A stretch of 64,000 nt of DNA from Amycolatopsis iheyensis (GTDB lineage: Bacteria > Actinomycetota > Actinomycetes > Mycobacteriales > Pseudonocardiaceae): NCBI RefSeq assembly GCF_024703995.1, contig NZ_JAMXQV010000026.1, positions 98,129 to 162,128 of the forward strand. The letters run 5' to 3'. The notes beneath the pieces were generated by a model, which worked only from the letters and a program-made list of their open reading frames with translations, had not been told where the DNA came from and did not search any database. This document shows, piece by piece, positions 45,828 through 53,629 of the stretch. Positions within the stretch are counted from its first letter, which is position 1. Every line of letters starts with the position of its first letter. A program made the position numbers and the translations under genes.

Positions 45828-45843
45828 ATTGGTCTATACCTCT
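45828..45843. promoter_or_regulatory. DasR-responsive element-like site
   Basis: ATTGGTCTATACCTCT matches 13 of 16 positions of the dre consensus ACTGGTCTAGACCACT, 62 bp before the chitinase ATG and overlapping a TATACC -10 candidate. DasR represses chitin and N-acetylglucosamine genes in actinomycetes. Confidence 0.6.
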
Positions 45844-45905
45844 TGGAGTAGCCCATTCGGCTCGGTCGGACCGCGCACGACCGGCGTGACCCAGAGGAGT
45901 TCCGA

Positions 45906-46634
45906 ATGACGATCACCCGGTTCCTGAAGCGCGCCGGAGTGGCGGTGAGCGCGCTCGCCGCGGTGGCCAGCGCCGTCGCGCTCCCGGCCACCACCGCGGC
46001 CGCCGCCGTCGACGCTTCCTTCGTCGTCAGCGAAGCCCAGTTCAACCAGATCTTCCCGGGCCGCAACAGCTTCTACACCTACAGCGGTCTCACCGACGCG
46101 CTGTCGGCCTACCCCGGCTTCGCCAACACCGGCGACGACACGGTCAAGAAGCAGGAAGCGGCGGCGTTCCTGGCCAACGTCAACCACGAAACCGGCGGCC
46201 TCGTCTACGTCGTCGAGCAGAACACCGCGAACTACCCGCACTACTGCGACGCCAGCCAGTCCTACGGCTGCCCGGCCGGCCAGGCCGCCTACTACGGCCG
46301 CGGCCCGATCCAGCTGTCCTGGAACTTCAACTACAAGGCCGCCGGCGACGCGCTCGGCATCGACCTGCTCAACAACCCGTACCAGGTCGAGCAGAACGCG
46401 GCCGTCGCGTGGAAGACCGGGCTCTGGTACTGGAACACCCAGAGCGGGCCGGGCACGATGACCCCGCACGACGCGATGGTCAACCAGCGCGGCTTCGGCG
46501 AGACCATCCGCAGCATCAACGGCTCGATCGAGTGCAACGGCGGCAACCCCGCCCAGGTCCAGAGCCGGATCGACAAGTACACCCAGATCACCGGGATCCT
46601 CGGGGTTCCGACCGGGGACAACCTGTCCTGCTGA
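45906..46634 (+). CDS. Family 19 chitinase, single-domain
   Basis: A 242-residue secreted endochitinase. Signal peptide (about 1-34), then the GH19 domain with general acid E95 in NHETGG and general base E104 in VVEQN, nine residues apart as in Streptomyces ChiC, and the YYGRGPIQLSWNFNY segment. It has no chitin-binding domain, unlike most Streptomyces GH19 enzymes. GAGGAG precedes the ATG. Upstream DasR-like site suggests induction by N-acetylglucosamine or its oligomers. Confidence 0.93.
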   Translation: MTITRFLKRAGVAVSALAAVASAVALPATTAAAAVDASFVVSEAQFNQIFPGRNSFYTYSGLTDALSAYPGFANTGDDTVKKQEAAAFLANVNHETGGLVYVVEQNTANYPHYCDASQSYGCPAGQAAYYGRGPIQLSWNFNYKAAGDALGIDLLNNPYQVEQNAAVAWKTGLWYWNTQSGPGTMTPHDAMVNQRGFGETIRSINGSIECNGGNPAQVQSRIDKYTQITGILGVPTGDNLSC

Positions 46635-46650
46635 GCCAGGCGCGGCGGGA

Positions 46651-46687
46651 AGGGCCTCTCCGGCGAATCGCCGGGGAGGCCCTTTTC
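46651..46687. terminator. Terminator between chitinase and MarR
   Basis: Arms AGGGCCTCTCCGGCG / CGCCGGGGAGGCCCT (one G/T wobble), 3-base loop, followed by TTTTCG. Serves both convergent genes. Confidence 0.9.
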
Positions 46688-46691
46688 GTTG

Positions 46692-47192
46692 TCACGCCTG
46701 GGGTTCGAGGTAGTCCAGCAGCTTGCGCAGGACGTCGTCGAGCAGGCCCAGCTCCTTGCCGGAGAGGCCGGACAGCAGCTCGGAGACGTTCGCGGTGTGC
46801 TCGGTCATCGCGGCGTCGACCGCCTCGAAACCCTGGTCCGTCAAGCGGATGCGGAAACTGCGGCGGTCGTTCGGGTCGAGCGCGCGCTCGACGAACCCGG
46901 CCTTCTCGAGCCGGTCGAGGCGGCTGGTCATGCCGGCGCGGGACATCATCAGCGTCGCCGAAAGCTCGGACGGGATGAGCGTGTACGGCGTTCCTGAGCG
47001 GCGCAGCGCGGCCAGGACGTCGAACTCCCCGCGTTGCAGCCCGAACTTGCCGAACACGCGCTCCTGGGCCGGGCCGAGCACCAGGGCCAGCCGGCCCATC
47101 CGGCCGGCCACGCCGATGGCGGTCAGGTCGAGGTCGGGGCGTTCTCGTTGCCACGCCGACACAACGGCGTCGACGGCGTCTTCGTCACTCAC
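46692..47192 (-). CDS. MarR-family regulator
   Basis: A 166-residue MarR regulator with the winged helix at about 65-125: FDVLAALRRSG, the recognition helix LMMSRAGMTSRLDRLEKAG and wing DPNDRRSFRIRLTDQG. The GTG at 47192 is chosen because TAGAGT lies seven bases before it, giving a leaderless mRNA; a GTG nine bases upstream would be within that promoter. It diverges from the cupin gene, with a 32-bp perfect operator-like repeat in between. Confidence 0.86.
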   Translation of the reverse strand: MSDEDAVDAVVSAWQRERPDLDLTAIGVAGRMGRLALVLGPAQERVFGKFGLQRGEFDVLAALRRSGTPYTLIPSELSATLMMSRAGMTSRLDRLEKAGFVERALDPNDRRSFRIRLTDQGFEAVDAAMTEHTANVSELLSGLSGKELGLLDDVLRKLLDYLEPQA

Positions 47193-47226
47193 GCAAGCCA
47201 CTCTATTCGATGCCAGCACTATTCGC

Positions 47227-47258
47227 CGCCTGATAGTTTGACAGCGAACTATCAGGCG
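47227..47258. promoter_or_regulatory. MarR operator over the cupin promoter
   Basis: CGCCTGATAGTT-N8-AACTATCAGGCG: perfect 12-bp arms. The centre contains TTGACA (47238-47243), the -35 of the cupin promoter, with AATCAT 18 bases on and the cupin ATG seven bases after that. Bound MarR would block the promoter. Confidence 0.75.
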
Positions 47259-47274
47259 TGGAATCATCCCTGGC

Positions 47275-47748
47275 ATGACAACCTTGCTGGTACGCCACGA
47301 CGAAGCCGAGCAGCTCGGCTCGACCCCCGACACGATGACCCTGCTCGCCGACGTCTCCCACACCGGCGGGCACCTGAGCGCGAACCGCGCTTCGCTCGGC
47401 CGCGGGCGCGACGGCGCGACACCGCACTTCCACACGTCGTCGGCGGAAATGTTCTTCCTGCTCGACGGCGAGCTGGAGGTGCTGAACGGCACCGAGGTCG
47501 TGACCGTCCGAACGGGCGACATGCTGTTCGTGCCGCCGCACAACCATCACGCGTTCGGGGCGACCTCGCGCTCGGGCGCGGATGTGCTGATCGTGTTCAC
47601 GCCCGGCGTCGAGCGCTTCGAGTACTTCCGGATGATCGACCGGATCCGGCGCGGCGAGGCGTCACCGGCGGAGATCCTGGCGACGCAGGACCGGTTCGAC
47701 AACCACTTCGTGGACAGCGAGGTCTGGCGCTCGGCCCGCGCGGCCTAG
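47275..47748 (+). CDS. Cupin-domain protein
   Basis: A 157-residue single cupin. Metal ligands of motif 1 are H51, H53 and E58 in PHFHTSSAEMFFLLDG; the His of motif 2 lies in PPHNHHAFGA. The C-terminal tail (EYFRMIDRIRRGEASP) is typical of quercetinase-like or isomerase-like cupins linked to MarR genes. The target of the MarR regulator next door. Substrate unknown. Its stop shares CTAG with the convergent exonuclease gene. Confidence 0.82.
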   Translation: MTTLLVRHDEAEQLGSTPDTMTLLADVSHTGGHLSANRASLGRGRDGATPHFHTSSAEMFFLLDGELEVLNGTEVVTVRTGDMLFVPPHNHHAFGATSRSGADVLIVFTPGVERFEYFRMIDRIRRGEASPAEILATQDRFDNHFVDSEVWRSARAA

Positions 47749-48542
47749 ATGTCGTAGGTGGCGGTGACCGGCGCGTGGTCGGACCAGCGCTGGTCGTAGG
47801 CCGCGGCGCGTTCGACCACGACGCTCTTGACCTTCTCGGCGAGGCCGGGCGTCGCGAGCTGGCAGTCGATGCGCCAGCCGGAGTCGTTGTCGAAGGCCTG
47901 GCCGCGGTAGGACCACCACGTGTAGGGGCCGGGGCCGTCAGGGTCGAGGCGGCGCTGGACGTCGGTGTAGCCGGCCTCGGCGTAGACGCGGCCGAGCCAC
48001 TCGCGCTCCTCGGGCAGGAAGCCGGAGTTCTTGCGGTTGCCCCGCCAGTTCTTGAGGTCGGCGTTGTCGTAGGCGATGTTCCAGTCCCCCACGACGACGA
48101 CCTCGCGCCCGGCCGCGGCGGCCTTCGCCCGCAGTTCGACCAGGTAGGGGAGGAACGCGGCCATGAAGCGTTCCTTTTCGTCCTGGCGTTCGGTGCCGAC
48201 GTCCCCGCTGGGTAGGTAAAGGCTCGCGACGACGACGTTCGGCAGGTGGACTTCGAGGTAACGGCCGCTGTCCTCGAATTCCGGCTCCCCGAAGCCGATC
48301 CGCGTCTCCTGGGGTTCGACGCGGCTGTACACGGCGACACCGTTGCGCCCCTTGACGGCACTGGGCGCGTGCACCGCGAACCAGCCTTCGGGGGCGACGA
48401 CGTCCGCGGGGAGCTGGTCCGCCGTGGCCCGCACCTCTTGGCAGCAGACGACGTCGGCCTCGGTGGCGGCGAGCCACTCGACGAAGCCCTTTTTGGCGGC
48501 GGCGCGGAGGCCGTTGACGTTCACGGTGGAGACGGTCAGCAC
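47745..48542 (-). CDS. xth: Exodeoxyribonuclease III / AP endonuclease
   Basis: A 265-residue exonuclease III-family enzyme that cuts DNA at abasic sites. NVNGLRAA (metal-site Asn), CCQEVRA (catalytic Glu), GDWNIAYDNADLKNW (catalytic Asp/Asn) and WSDHAPVTATYD (catalytic Asp-His) are all present. TAGCGT lies seven bases before the GTG start, with no ribosome site. It is divergent from a beta-lactamase-fold hydrolase across 39 bp. Confidence 0.92.
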   Translation of the reverse strand: MLTVSTVNVNGLRAAAKKGFVEWLAATEADVVCCQEVRATADQLPADVVAPEGWFAVHAPSAVKGRNGVAVYSRVEPQETRIGFGEPEFEDSGRYLEVHLPNVVVASLYLPSGDVGTERQDEKERFMAAFLPYLVELRAKAAAAGREVVVVGDWNIAYDNADLKNWRGNRKNSGFLPEEREWLGRVYAEAGYTDVQRRLDPDGPGPYTWWSYRGQAFDNDSGWRIDCQLATPGLAEKVKSVVVERAAAYDQRWSDHAPVTATYDI

Positions 48543-48581
48543 GCTCCGCACGCTACCGGCCGCTCTGCCAGACTGCCGGGC

Positions 48582-49295
48582 ATGGGTGAGCTGACGGTGC
48601 TCGGCAGCTGCGGGGCGTTCCCGGAGCCGGGGCGGGCGTGCGCGGGTTTCCTGCTGGCGCACAACGGGTTTCGCGTGGTCCTCGACCTCGGCTACGGCGC
48701 GGCGTCCCGTCTGTTCGGCCACGGCCTGCCCGACGCGGTGGTGGTGACGCACGAGCATCCGGACCACTGCGCCGACGTGAGCGCGCTCGGGCGGGCATCG
48801 TACTACGGCGACGGACCACGGCTCCCGTTGTACTGCACGCCGAGCACCCACCGGTGGCTCGAGCCGCGGCCGGACCCGTCCGAGGTGTTCGAGCTCCACG
48901 ACCTCGGCGCACCGGCCGACCTCGGCCCGTTCCGCCTCACGACGCAGTCGTTGCCGCACTACGTGCCGAACTTCGGCGTGCGCCTGAGCACACCCGGCCT
49001 GACGGTGGCGTACACGGGCGACACTGGTCCTTCGCCGGCACTGGCCGACCTCGGCCGCGACGCGGACCTGTTCATCTGCGACGCCACCCTCCGCACCCCA
49101 CCGGCGGAGGGGGAGCCTCGCTTCTTGATGACGGCCGCGGAAGCCGGGCACTGGGCCACGCGGGCCAGGGCTCGACGGCTGATGCTGACCCACTTCTGGC
49201 CGGGCACCGACCGCGCGGCCGCGGCCGAGGAAGCCCGCGCCGAGTTCGGCGGCGAAGTCCTGGTGGCCGAAGAGGGCCTGACCGTCGCGCTCTGA
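48582..49295 (+). CDS. Metallo-beta-lactamase-fold hydrolase
   Basis: A 237-residue MBL protein of the tRNase Z/ RNase-like or lactonase-like type. The metal motif is H57-E-H59-P-D61-H62; further ligands are likely H130 in SLPHYVPNFG, D160 in YTGDTG and H214 in THFWPGTD. It belongs to the short actinobacterial group often annotated only as MBL-fold hydrolase. No ribosome site. A hairpin overlaps its stop. Confidence 0.82.
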   Translation: MGELTVLGSCGAFPEPGRACAGFLLAHNGFRVVLDLGYGAASRLFGHGLPDAVVVTHEHPDHCADVSALGRASYYGDGPRLPLYCTPSTHRWLEPRPDPSEVFELHDLGAPADLGPFRLTTQSLPHYVPNFGVRLSTPGLTVAYTGDTGPSPALADLGRDADLFICDATLRTPPAEGEPRFLMTAAEAGHWATRARARRLMLTHFWPGTDRAAAAEEARAEFGGEVLVAEEGLTVAL

Positions 49296-49310
49296 CCCCC
49301 GTCAGAGCGC
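49287..49310. terminator. Hairpin over the stop of the MBL gene
   Basis: GCGCTCTGA-N6-TCAGAGCGC: perfect 9-bp arms, the left arm containing the stop codon. No T-tract; probable terminator. The remaining 240 bp to the TetR promoter hold nothing else recognised. Confidence 0.5.
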
Positions 49311-49485
49311 GGTCCCCTGGCTCGACCCTCTCGGCCACCCGCCTCGGGCCGCCCGCGGAACTCCCCCTGGAGACCCCGCGGACACCCGCCGAACCCGCCG
49401 CATTCAGTTGTCACCCGCTCCCCGGGCGTTCGCCTCCTTTCGACCTGAAGAAGTTCTAGCAGCCACCACCGACAAAAACCGGGGC

Positions 49486-49522
49486 TTGACCGCCGAAGCT
49501 ACGAACATTAGCTTTCAAGCTA
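49486..49522 (+). promoter_or_regulatory. Promoter and operator of the TetR operon
   Basis: TTGACC (49486-49491), 17-bp spacer, TAGCTT (49509-49514). The perfect palindrome TAGCTT-TC-AAGCTA (49509-49522) covers the -10, and a further AAGCTA (49496-49501) faces it from the spacer. Autoregulation by the TetR protein is likely. Confidence 0.65.
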
Positions 49523-49537
49523 TGAAGAGTAGCCACC

Positions 49538-50113
49538 ATGTCTCCTAGAGCGGGCCTGACCACCGAAGCGGTGGTCGACCTGGCCCTGGCCGAAATCGAC
49601 GACGCCGGCCCCGAAGCCCTCACGCTCGCCAAGGTCGCCGAGCGCGCCAACGTCGCCGCCCCCTCGCTCTACAAGCACGTCAAGAACCTCGCCGACCTGC
49701 GGCGGCTGATCGACCTCCGGGTCGTCCGGGAAATGAGCGAAACCCTCCGCGAAGCCGCCACCGGACGCGAGGGCGCCGACGCCGTCCGAGCCCTCGCCGA
49801 CGCCTACCGCGCCTACCTGCGCCGCCATCCGCACCGCACCAACGCCCTGGCCACCGCACCGAACGAGACCGACAGCGAACTCAGCCGGGCCACCCACGCC
49901 GTCGCCGAAGTCGTGTTCGCCGTTCTGCGGCCCTTCGGCTTCGGTCACGAGCAGGCCGTCCACGCGACCCGCTGTCTCCGCGCCGCGGTCCACGGCTTCG
50001 CCGGGCTCGAAGCCTCCGGCGGCTTCGGGCGTCCCGAGGACGTCGCCGAGAGCTTCGAAGTCCTCAAAACCATGCTCGTCCAAGGCATCGAAACCTATTC
50101 GGAGAAACCATGA
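49538..50113 (+). CDS. TetR-family regulator (TetR_C_33/WHG type)
   Basis: A 191-residue TetR protein. HTH at about 8-55 (LAKVAERANVAAPSLYKHVKNLADL), then a C-terminal domain of the WHG type (AVHGFAGLEASGGF). ATG start 24 bp after the -10 element. Stop overlaps the start of a 28-codon gene (ATGA). It likely represses its own three-gene operon. Confidence 0.88.
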   Translation: MSPRAGLTTEAVVDLALAEIDDAGPEALTLAKVAERANVAAPSLYKHVKNLADLRRLIDLRVVREMSETLREAATGREGADAVRALADAYRAYLRRHPHRTNALATAPNETDSELSRATHAVAEVVFAVLRPFGFGHEQAVHATRCLRAAVHGFAGLEASGGFGRPEDVAESFEVLKTMLVQGIETYSEKP

Positions 50114-50196
50114 GCTTCGTCCTCGCCTTACTCCTCTTCGTCGTCGTGCTGGGTGTGCTCGACGCCCGCTTCCCCTGGACGGAGGCACGCAGATGA
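50110..50196 (+). CDS. 28-residue membrane microprotein
   Basis: A 28-codon gene linked by ATGA overlaps to both neighbours: its ATG overlaps the TetR stop and its TGA overlaps the next start. GGAG lies five bases upstream of its ATG. The product MSFVLALLLFVVVLGV followed by LDARFPWTEARR is one membrane helix with a charged tail, positively charged inside. It contains a TTA codon (codon 7), rare in these genomes and in Streptomyces dependent on the bldA tRNA. Either a small partner of the following membrane protein or a coupling device. Confidence 0.7.
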   Translation: MSFVLALLLFVVVLGVLDARFPWTEARR

Positions 50197-50741
50197 TCGC
50201 CGGGCACTTCGGGCTCGCCGCCGCCGTCAAGGCCGGGCGGCCCGCCATCCCCGTCTGGACGCTCATGCTGGCCACGGCCTGGCTCGACGTCGTCTTCGTC
50301 CCACTCTTCCTCAGCGGCATCGAGACGGTCGACGGCGCCGGCTACGGCGGTGGCGTCATCCACGCCGACTACACGCACTCGCTCGTCGGCGCGCTGGTTC
50401 TCTCGGCGCTCTTCGGCGCTGTCGCGGCATGGCGGCTGGGCCGGGACGCCGGCCTGATCCTGGCCGGTGTGGCCTTCTCGCACTGGCTGCTCGACCTCGT
50501 CGTGCACCGCGCCGACCTGCCGATCCTGCCCGGCAACGCGGGTGACCTGCCCACGTTCGGCTTCGGGCTGTGGCGGCTGCCGGCCGTGTCGGCCGTCGTC
50601 GAGCTGCTCATGCTGGCCGTCGGCATCGGCCTCTACTGGCGCGCCGCCGCGAAACGCGACCCCAAGCGCGCTCGCACGCTCGGCCTGTCGGCCGCGGCCT
50701 TCGGCGTCTTCACGCTCGCGGCCGACCTGCTCGGCGTGTAG
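50193..50741 (+). CDS. Multi-pass membrane protein, YdjM/metal-hydrolase-like
   Basis: A 182-residue protein with five hydrophobic segments and conserved polar residues inside them: HADYTHSLVGAL and SHWLLDLVVHRADLP, the pattern of the YdjM/DUF457-type inner-membrane metal-dependent hydrolase group. GGAGG eight bases before the ATG, inside the microprotein gene. Controlled by the TetR protein encoded upstream. Function unknown. Confidence 0.7.
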   Translation: MIAGHFGLAAAVKAGRPAIPVWTLMLATAWLDVVFVPLFLSGIETVDGAGYGGGVIHADYTHSLVGALVLSALFGAVAAWRLGRDAGLILAGVAFSHWLLDLVVHRADLPILPGNAGDLPTFGFGLWRLPAVSAVVELLMLAVGIGLYWRAAAKRDPKRARTLGLSAAAFGVFTLAADLLGV

Positions 50742-50745
50742 CGAC

Positions 50746-51042
50746 TCAGCAGGCGGAACCGGCGACCGGCTCGGTGAACGCGGCGGCCACCCACTTGTCG
50801 TCGGCCACCTTCCGGAAGCCGTTCTGCACGCCCGGCAGCGCGTCGAACTGGGCGTCACGCAGGTACTTGCCGACGATCTTGGCGTTGCCGTCGGCCGTTT
50901 CGCGGGCGTTCAGGACGTCCGCCGTCACCGTCACCTTGCAGCCCGTGGCCGACGCCCCCGAGGCCTGCTTGTCCGTGTTCATCACGTAGACGATGACGAC
51001 CAGGACGATGGCGCCCAAGATGATCAGAGTCTTCTTCGACAT
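50746..51042 (-). CDS. Membrane-anchored SH3-like protein
   Basis: A 98-residue protein: N-terminal helix (about 5-22) then an extracellular domain with VTVTADVLNARETADGNAKIVGKY, the bacterial SH3 pattern (LNVRSGPS-type). C-terminal Cys pairs with C34 perhaps. GGAAGG before the ATG. Such proteins bind peptidoglycan or peptides at the cell surface. Ends 4 bp from the convergent YdjM-like gene. Confidence 0.68.
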   Translation of the reverse strand: MSKKTLIILGAIVLVVIVYVMNTDKQASGASATGCKVTVTADVLNARETADGNAKIVGKYLRDAQFDALPGVQNGFRKVADDKWVAAAFTEPVAGSAC

Positions 51043-51173
51043 GCCTTCCTCCAACCGCGAGCCCCGTCCTCTGCCAAGGGTAGGCAATCCTTTACCCGCA
51101 CCGACAGCGCCGGACGCAGCAACCACCCGGAGGCGCCAGTCAAGTCACTCCGGGGTGACGCGCTGTACACGAA

Positions 51174-51211
51174 GAAGCCCCCTTCCCGGCCTAAACCGAA
51201 AAGGGGGCTTC
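51174..51211. terminator. icd terminator
   Basis: Perfect 11-bp arms GAAGCCCCCTT / AAGGGGGCTTC with a 16-base loop, 14 bp after the icd stop. Confidence 0.85.
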
Positions 51212-51224
51212 CTTCGAAAAAGAC

Positions 51225-52448
51225 TCAGCCCTGGGCGATCTTCTTCGCCAGGTTGTCGTCCAGCGTCGCGAGGAACTCCTCGGTCGTCTGGAACGGCTGG
51301 TCCTTGCTGATCAGCAGCGCCAGGTCCTTCGTCATCTGGCCGGCCTCGACCGTCTCGACGACGACCTCTTCCAGCTTGTTCGCGAAGCCGATGAGCTCCT
51401 GGTTGCCATCCAGCTTGCCGCGGTGCTCGAGGCCGCGGGTCCAGGCGTAGATCGACGCGATCGGGTTCGTCGACGTCGGCTTGCCCTGCTGGTGCTGGCG
51501 GTAGTGCCGGGTGACCGTGCCGTGCGCGGCCTCGGCCTCGACGGTCCGGCCGTCCGGCGTGCGCAGCACCGACGTCATCAGGCCGAGCGAGCCGAAGCCC
51601 TGCGCGACCGTGTCGGACTGGACGTCACCGTCGTAGTTCTTGCACGCCCAGACGTAGCCGCCCTCCCACTTCATCGCCGCGGCGACCATGTCGTCGATCA
51701 GGCGGTGCTCGTAGGAGATGCCCTTGGCGTCGAAGTCCGCCTTGAACTCGTTCTGGAAGATCTCCTCGAAGACGTCCTTGAACTGGCCGTCGTAGGCCTT
51801 GAGGATCGTGTTCTTCGTGGAGAGGTACACCGGCAGGCCGCGGTCGAGGCCGTACTGCAGCGACGCGCGCGCGAAGTCCTCGATGGACTTCTTGAAGTTG
51901 TACATCCCCATGGCGACGCCGCCGCCCTCGGGGAACTGCGCGACCTGGAACTCCATCGGCTCGGAGCCGTCGTCCGGGGTGTAGCTGACGGTCAGCTTGC
52001 CCGGGCCTGGCACCTTGAAGTTGGTGGCCTTGTACTGGTCACCGTGGGCGTGGCGGCCGATGATGATCGGCTTGGTCCACGTCGGCACCAGGCGCGGGAT
52101 GTTCTGGATGACGATCGGCTCGCGGAAGATGACGCCGCCGAGGATGTTGCGGATGGTCCCGTTCGGGGACAGCCACATCTTCTTGAGGCCGAACTCTTCG
52201 ACGCGTGCTTCGTCGGGGGTGATGGTGGCGCACTTGACGCCCACGCCGTGCTTCTTGATGGCGTTCGCCGAGTCGACCGTGACCTGGTCGTCGGTGCGGT
52301 CCCGCTCCTCGATGCCCAGGTCGTAGTAGTCCAGGTTCACGTCCAGGTACGGGTGGATCAGCTTGTCCTTGATGAACTGCCAGATGATTCGGGTCATCTC
52401 ATCGCCGTCGAGTTCGACGACGGTGCCCTGGACCTTGATCTTGGCCAT
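51225..52448 (-). CDS. icd: NADP-dependent isocitrate dehydrogenase
   Basis: A 407-residue homodimeric IDH of the eukaryotic-like type, decarboxylating isocitrate to 2-oxoglutarate. VELDGDEMTRIIW at the start, LSPNGTIRNILGG (substrate Ser/Asn/Arg), KNYDGDVQSDTVAQGFGSLGLMTSVL (metal Asp pair) and AAHGTVTRHYRQHQ (NADP) are diagnostic. Length normal. The 256-bp spacer upstream holds divergent promoters. Confidence 0.95.
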   Translation of the reverse strand: MAKIKVQGTVVELDGDEMTRIIWQFIKDKLIHPYLDVNLDYYDLGIEERDRTDDQVTVDSANAIKKHGVGVKCATITPDEARVEEFGLKKMWLSPNGTIRNILGGVIFREPIVIQNIPRLVPTWTKPIIIGRHAHGDQYKATNFKVPGPGKLTVSYTPDDGSEPMEFQVAQFPEGGGVAMGMYNFKKSIEDFARASLQYGLDRGLPVYLSTKNTILKAYDGQFKDVFEEIFQNEFKADFDAKGISYEHRLIDDMVAAAMKWEGGYVWACKNYDGDVQSDTVAQGFGSLGLMTSVLRTPDGRTVEAEAAHGTVTRHYRQHQQGKPTSTNPIASIYAWTRGLEHRGKLDGNQELIGFANKLEEVVVETVEAGQMTKDLALLISKDQPFQTTEEFLATLDDNLAKKIAQG

Positions 52449-52704
52449 GAGCAGCGGTGCTCCTTCCGCGGATCTTCGCGTTGCTTCGATACGTCTCGCC
52501 GGTAGCGGTACAAGCGTACTGCTTGACGGAGCTGGATGGTTCCAGTAGTGGTCGGTATCAAGTCTCCACCCGCCGTTTGTGGCGCGGCTCACGGGGCGGT
52601 ACCGCCGTTCGCCCGATCCGACCGCTCGCCGAGCGACCGTCGCGCGAAGAGGTGAACCAAGGCACGATGCCACCCGTGAACTCATCATGCGGGAGGTGAC
52701 GGCC

Positions 52705-53214
52705 ATGTCGACCCATCGGTACGCCGACTACGAAGACGATTACGAAGACTACGAAGAGTCCGCTGACACGCTCGACGAGCGGCCGCGCCGAGGTGTCGCC
52801 CACCTGGTCAGCGCGCTGGGCGGGCTCCTGCTCACGCCGGTCGCGCTCGGGCTGCTGAGCTGGGGCGGGCTGCGCCAGCAGCAGCTGATCCAGGCCACGC
52901 TCAGCACCAACCGCGACGCGCTGGGCATCGCGCTGCTGGCCGGCGGGGCGATCCTGCTGCTGGTCGTCGCCGCGCTCGGGGCGCTGTCGGCGGTCGGCCC
53001 GATCCTGGGCGGGCTGATCTACGGCGTGCTGCCGGGGGTCGCCGCGATGGCCATGCCGGAATGGGGCTTCCGGTTGGTGAACCTGATGCCGAAGAGCGAC
53101 ATCGCCTACGGCGTGATGGACTTCCTGTTCATCGGCGGGCTGCTCGGCGTGGGCTTCCTGCTCGTGGGCAGCGGCCTGGCCAACGCGCTGGTCCGGCGGC
53201 GGCGCGAAGCCTGA
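52705..53214 (+). CDS. Integral membrane protein with acidic N-terminus
   Basis: A 169-residue protein: an acidic, tyrosine-rich start (YADYEDDYEDYEESAD), then four hydrophobic segments at about 30-50, 68-90, 92-115 and 135-160. No known family. GGGAGG eight bases before the ATG. Possible acidic docking tail. Confidence 0.62.
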   Translation: MSTHRYADYEDDYEDYEESADTLDERPRRGVAHLVSALGGLLLTPVALGLLSWGGLRQQQLIQATLSTNRDALGIALLAGGAILLLVVAALGALSAVGPILGGLIYGVLPGVAAMAMPEWGFRLVNLMPKSDIAYGVMDFLFIGGLLGVGFLLVGSGLANALVRRRREA

Positions 53215-53239
53215 GGCGCGCCGGTGGGATCATCGGCCG

Positions 53240-53620
53240 ATGGGTTTGTTCACCGTCGCGGAGGCACGTGACGAACTGGCGCGGCTGCGCCCGGTCCTCG
53301 ACGAACTGGTGCGCGTCCGCGCCGACGCGGCCGAGCTCGCCGCGTCACTGCGCCCGGGTGGCCGGGCCACGGAGCTGGGCGGGCTGCCGGAGTGGAAGGC
53401 CGCGCAGGCCCGGCTCGACGACCTGATGACGACGGTGCAGCACACCGGCGCCGAGCTGAAGGGGTTCGCGCCGCTGCTGGTGGACTTCCCGGCCGAGCTC
53501 GACGGGGTCGACGTCCTGCTGTGCTGGCTCGAAGGCGACCCGGAGCTGGGCTGGTACCACCGCACCGACCTCGGCTTCGCGGGCCGTCGGCGGCTGAAAA
53601 CCGCTGGTGCCGCCGACTAG
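53240..53620 (+). CDS. DUF2203 protein
   Basis: A 126-residue protein matching DUF2203: FTVAEARDELARLRPVLDELV at the start and GFAPLLVDFPAELDGVDVLLCWLEGDPELGWYHRTDLGFAGRR at the end, split here by a variable helical middle. GATCAT lies six bases before the ATG and there is no ribosome site. Function unknown; usually next to other small housekeeping genes. Confidence 0.78.
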   Translation: MGLFTVAEARDELARLRPVLDELVRVRADAAELAASLRPGGRATELGGLPEWKAAQARLDDLMTTVQHTGAELKGFAPLLVDFPAELDGVDVLLCWLEGDPELGWYHRTDLGFAGRRRLKTAGAAD

Positions 53621-53629
53621 GTTGAGTCG

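Larger units (their letters stand above)
45463..45905. other. 443-bp divergent spacer before the chitinase gene
   Basis: Contains a 16-bp palindrome at 45571-45586, a relatively AT-rich stretch at 45795-45845 and a DasR-like site at 45828-45843. No coding frame is supported. Confidence 0.5.
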
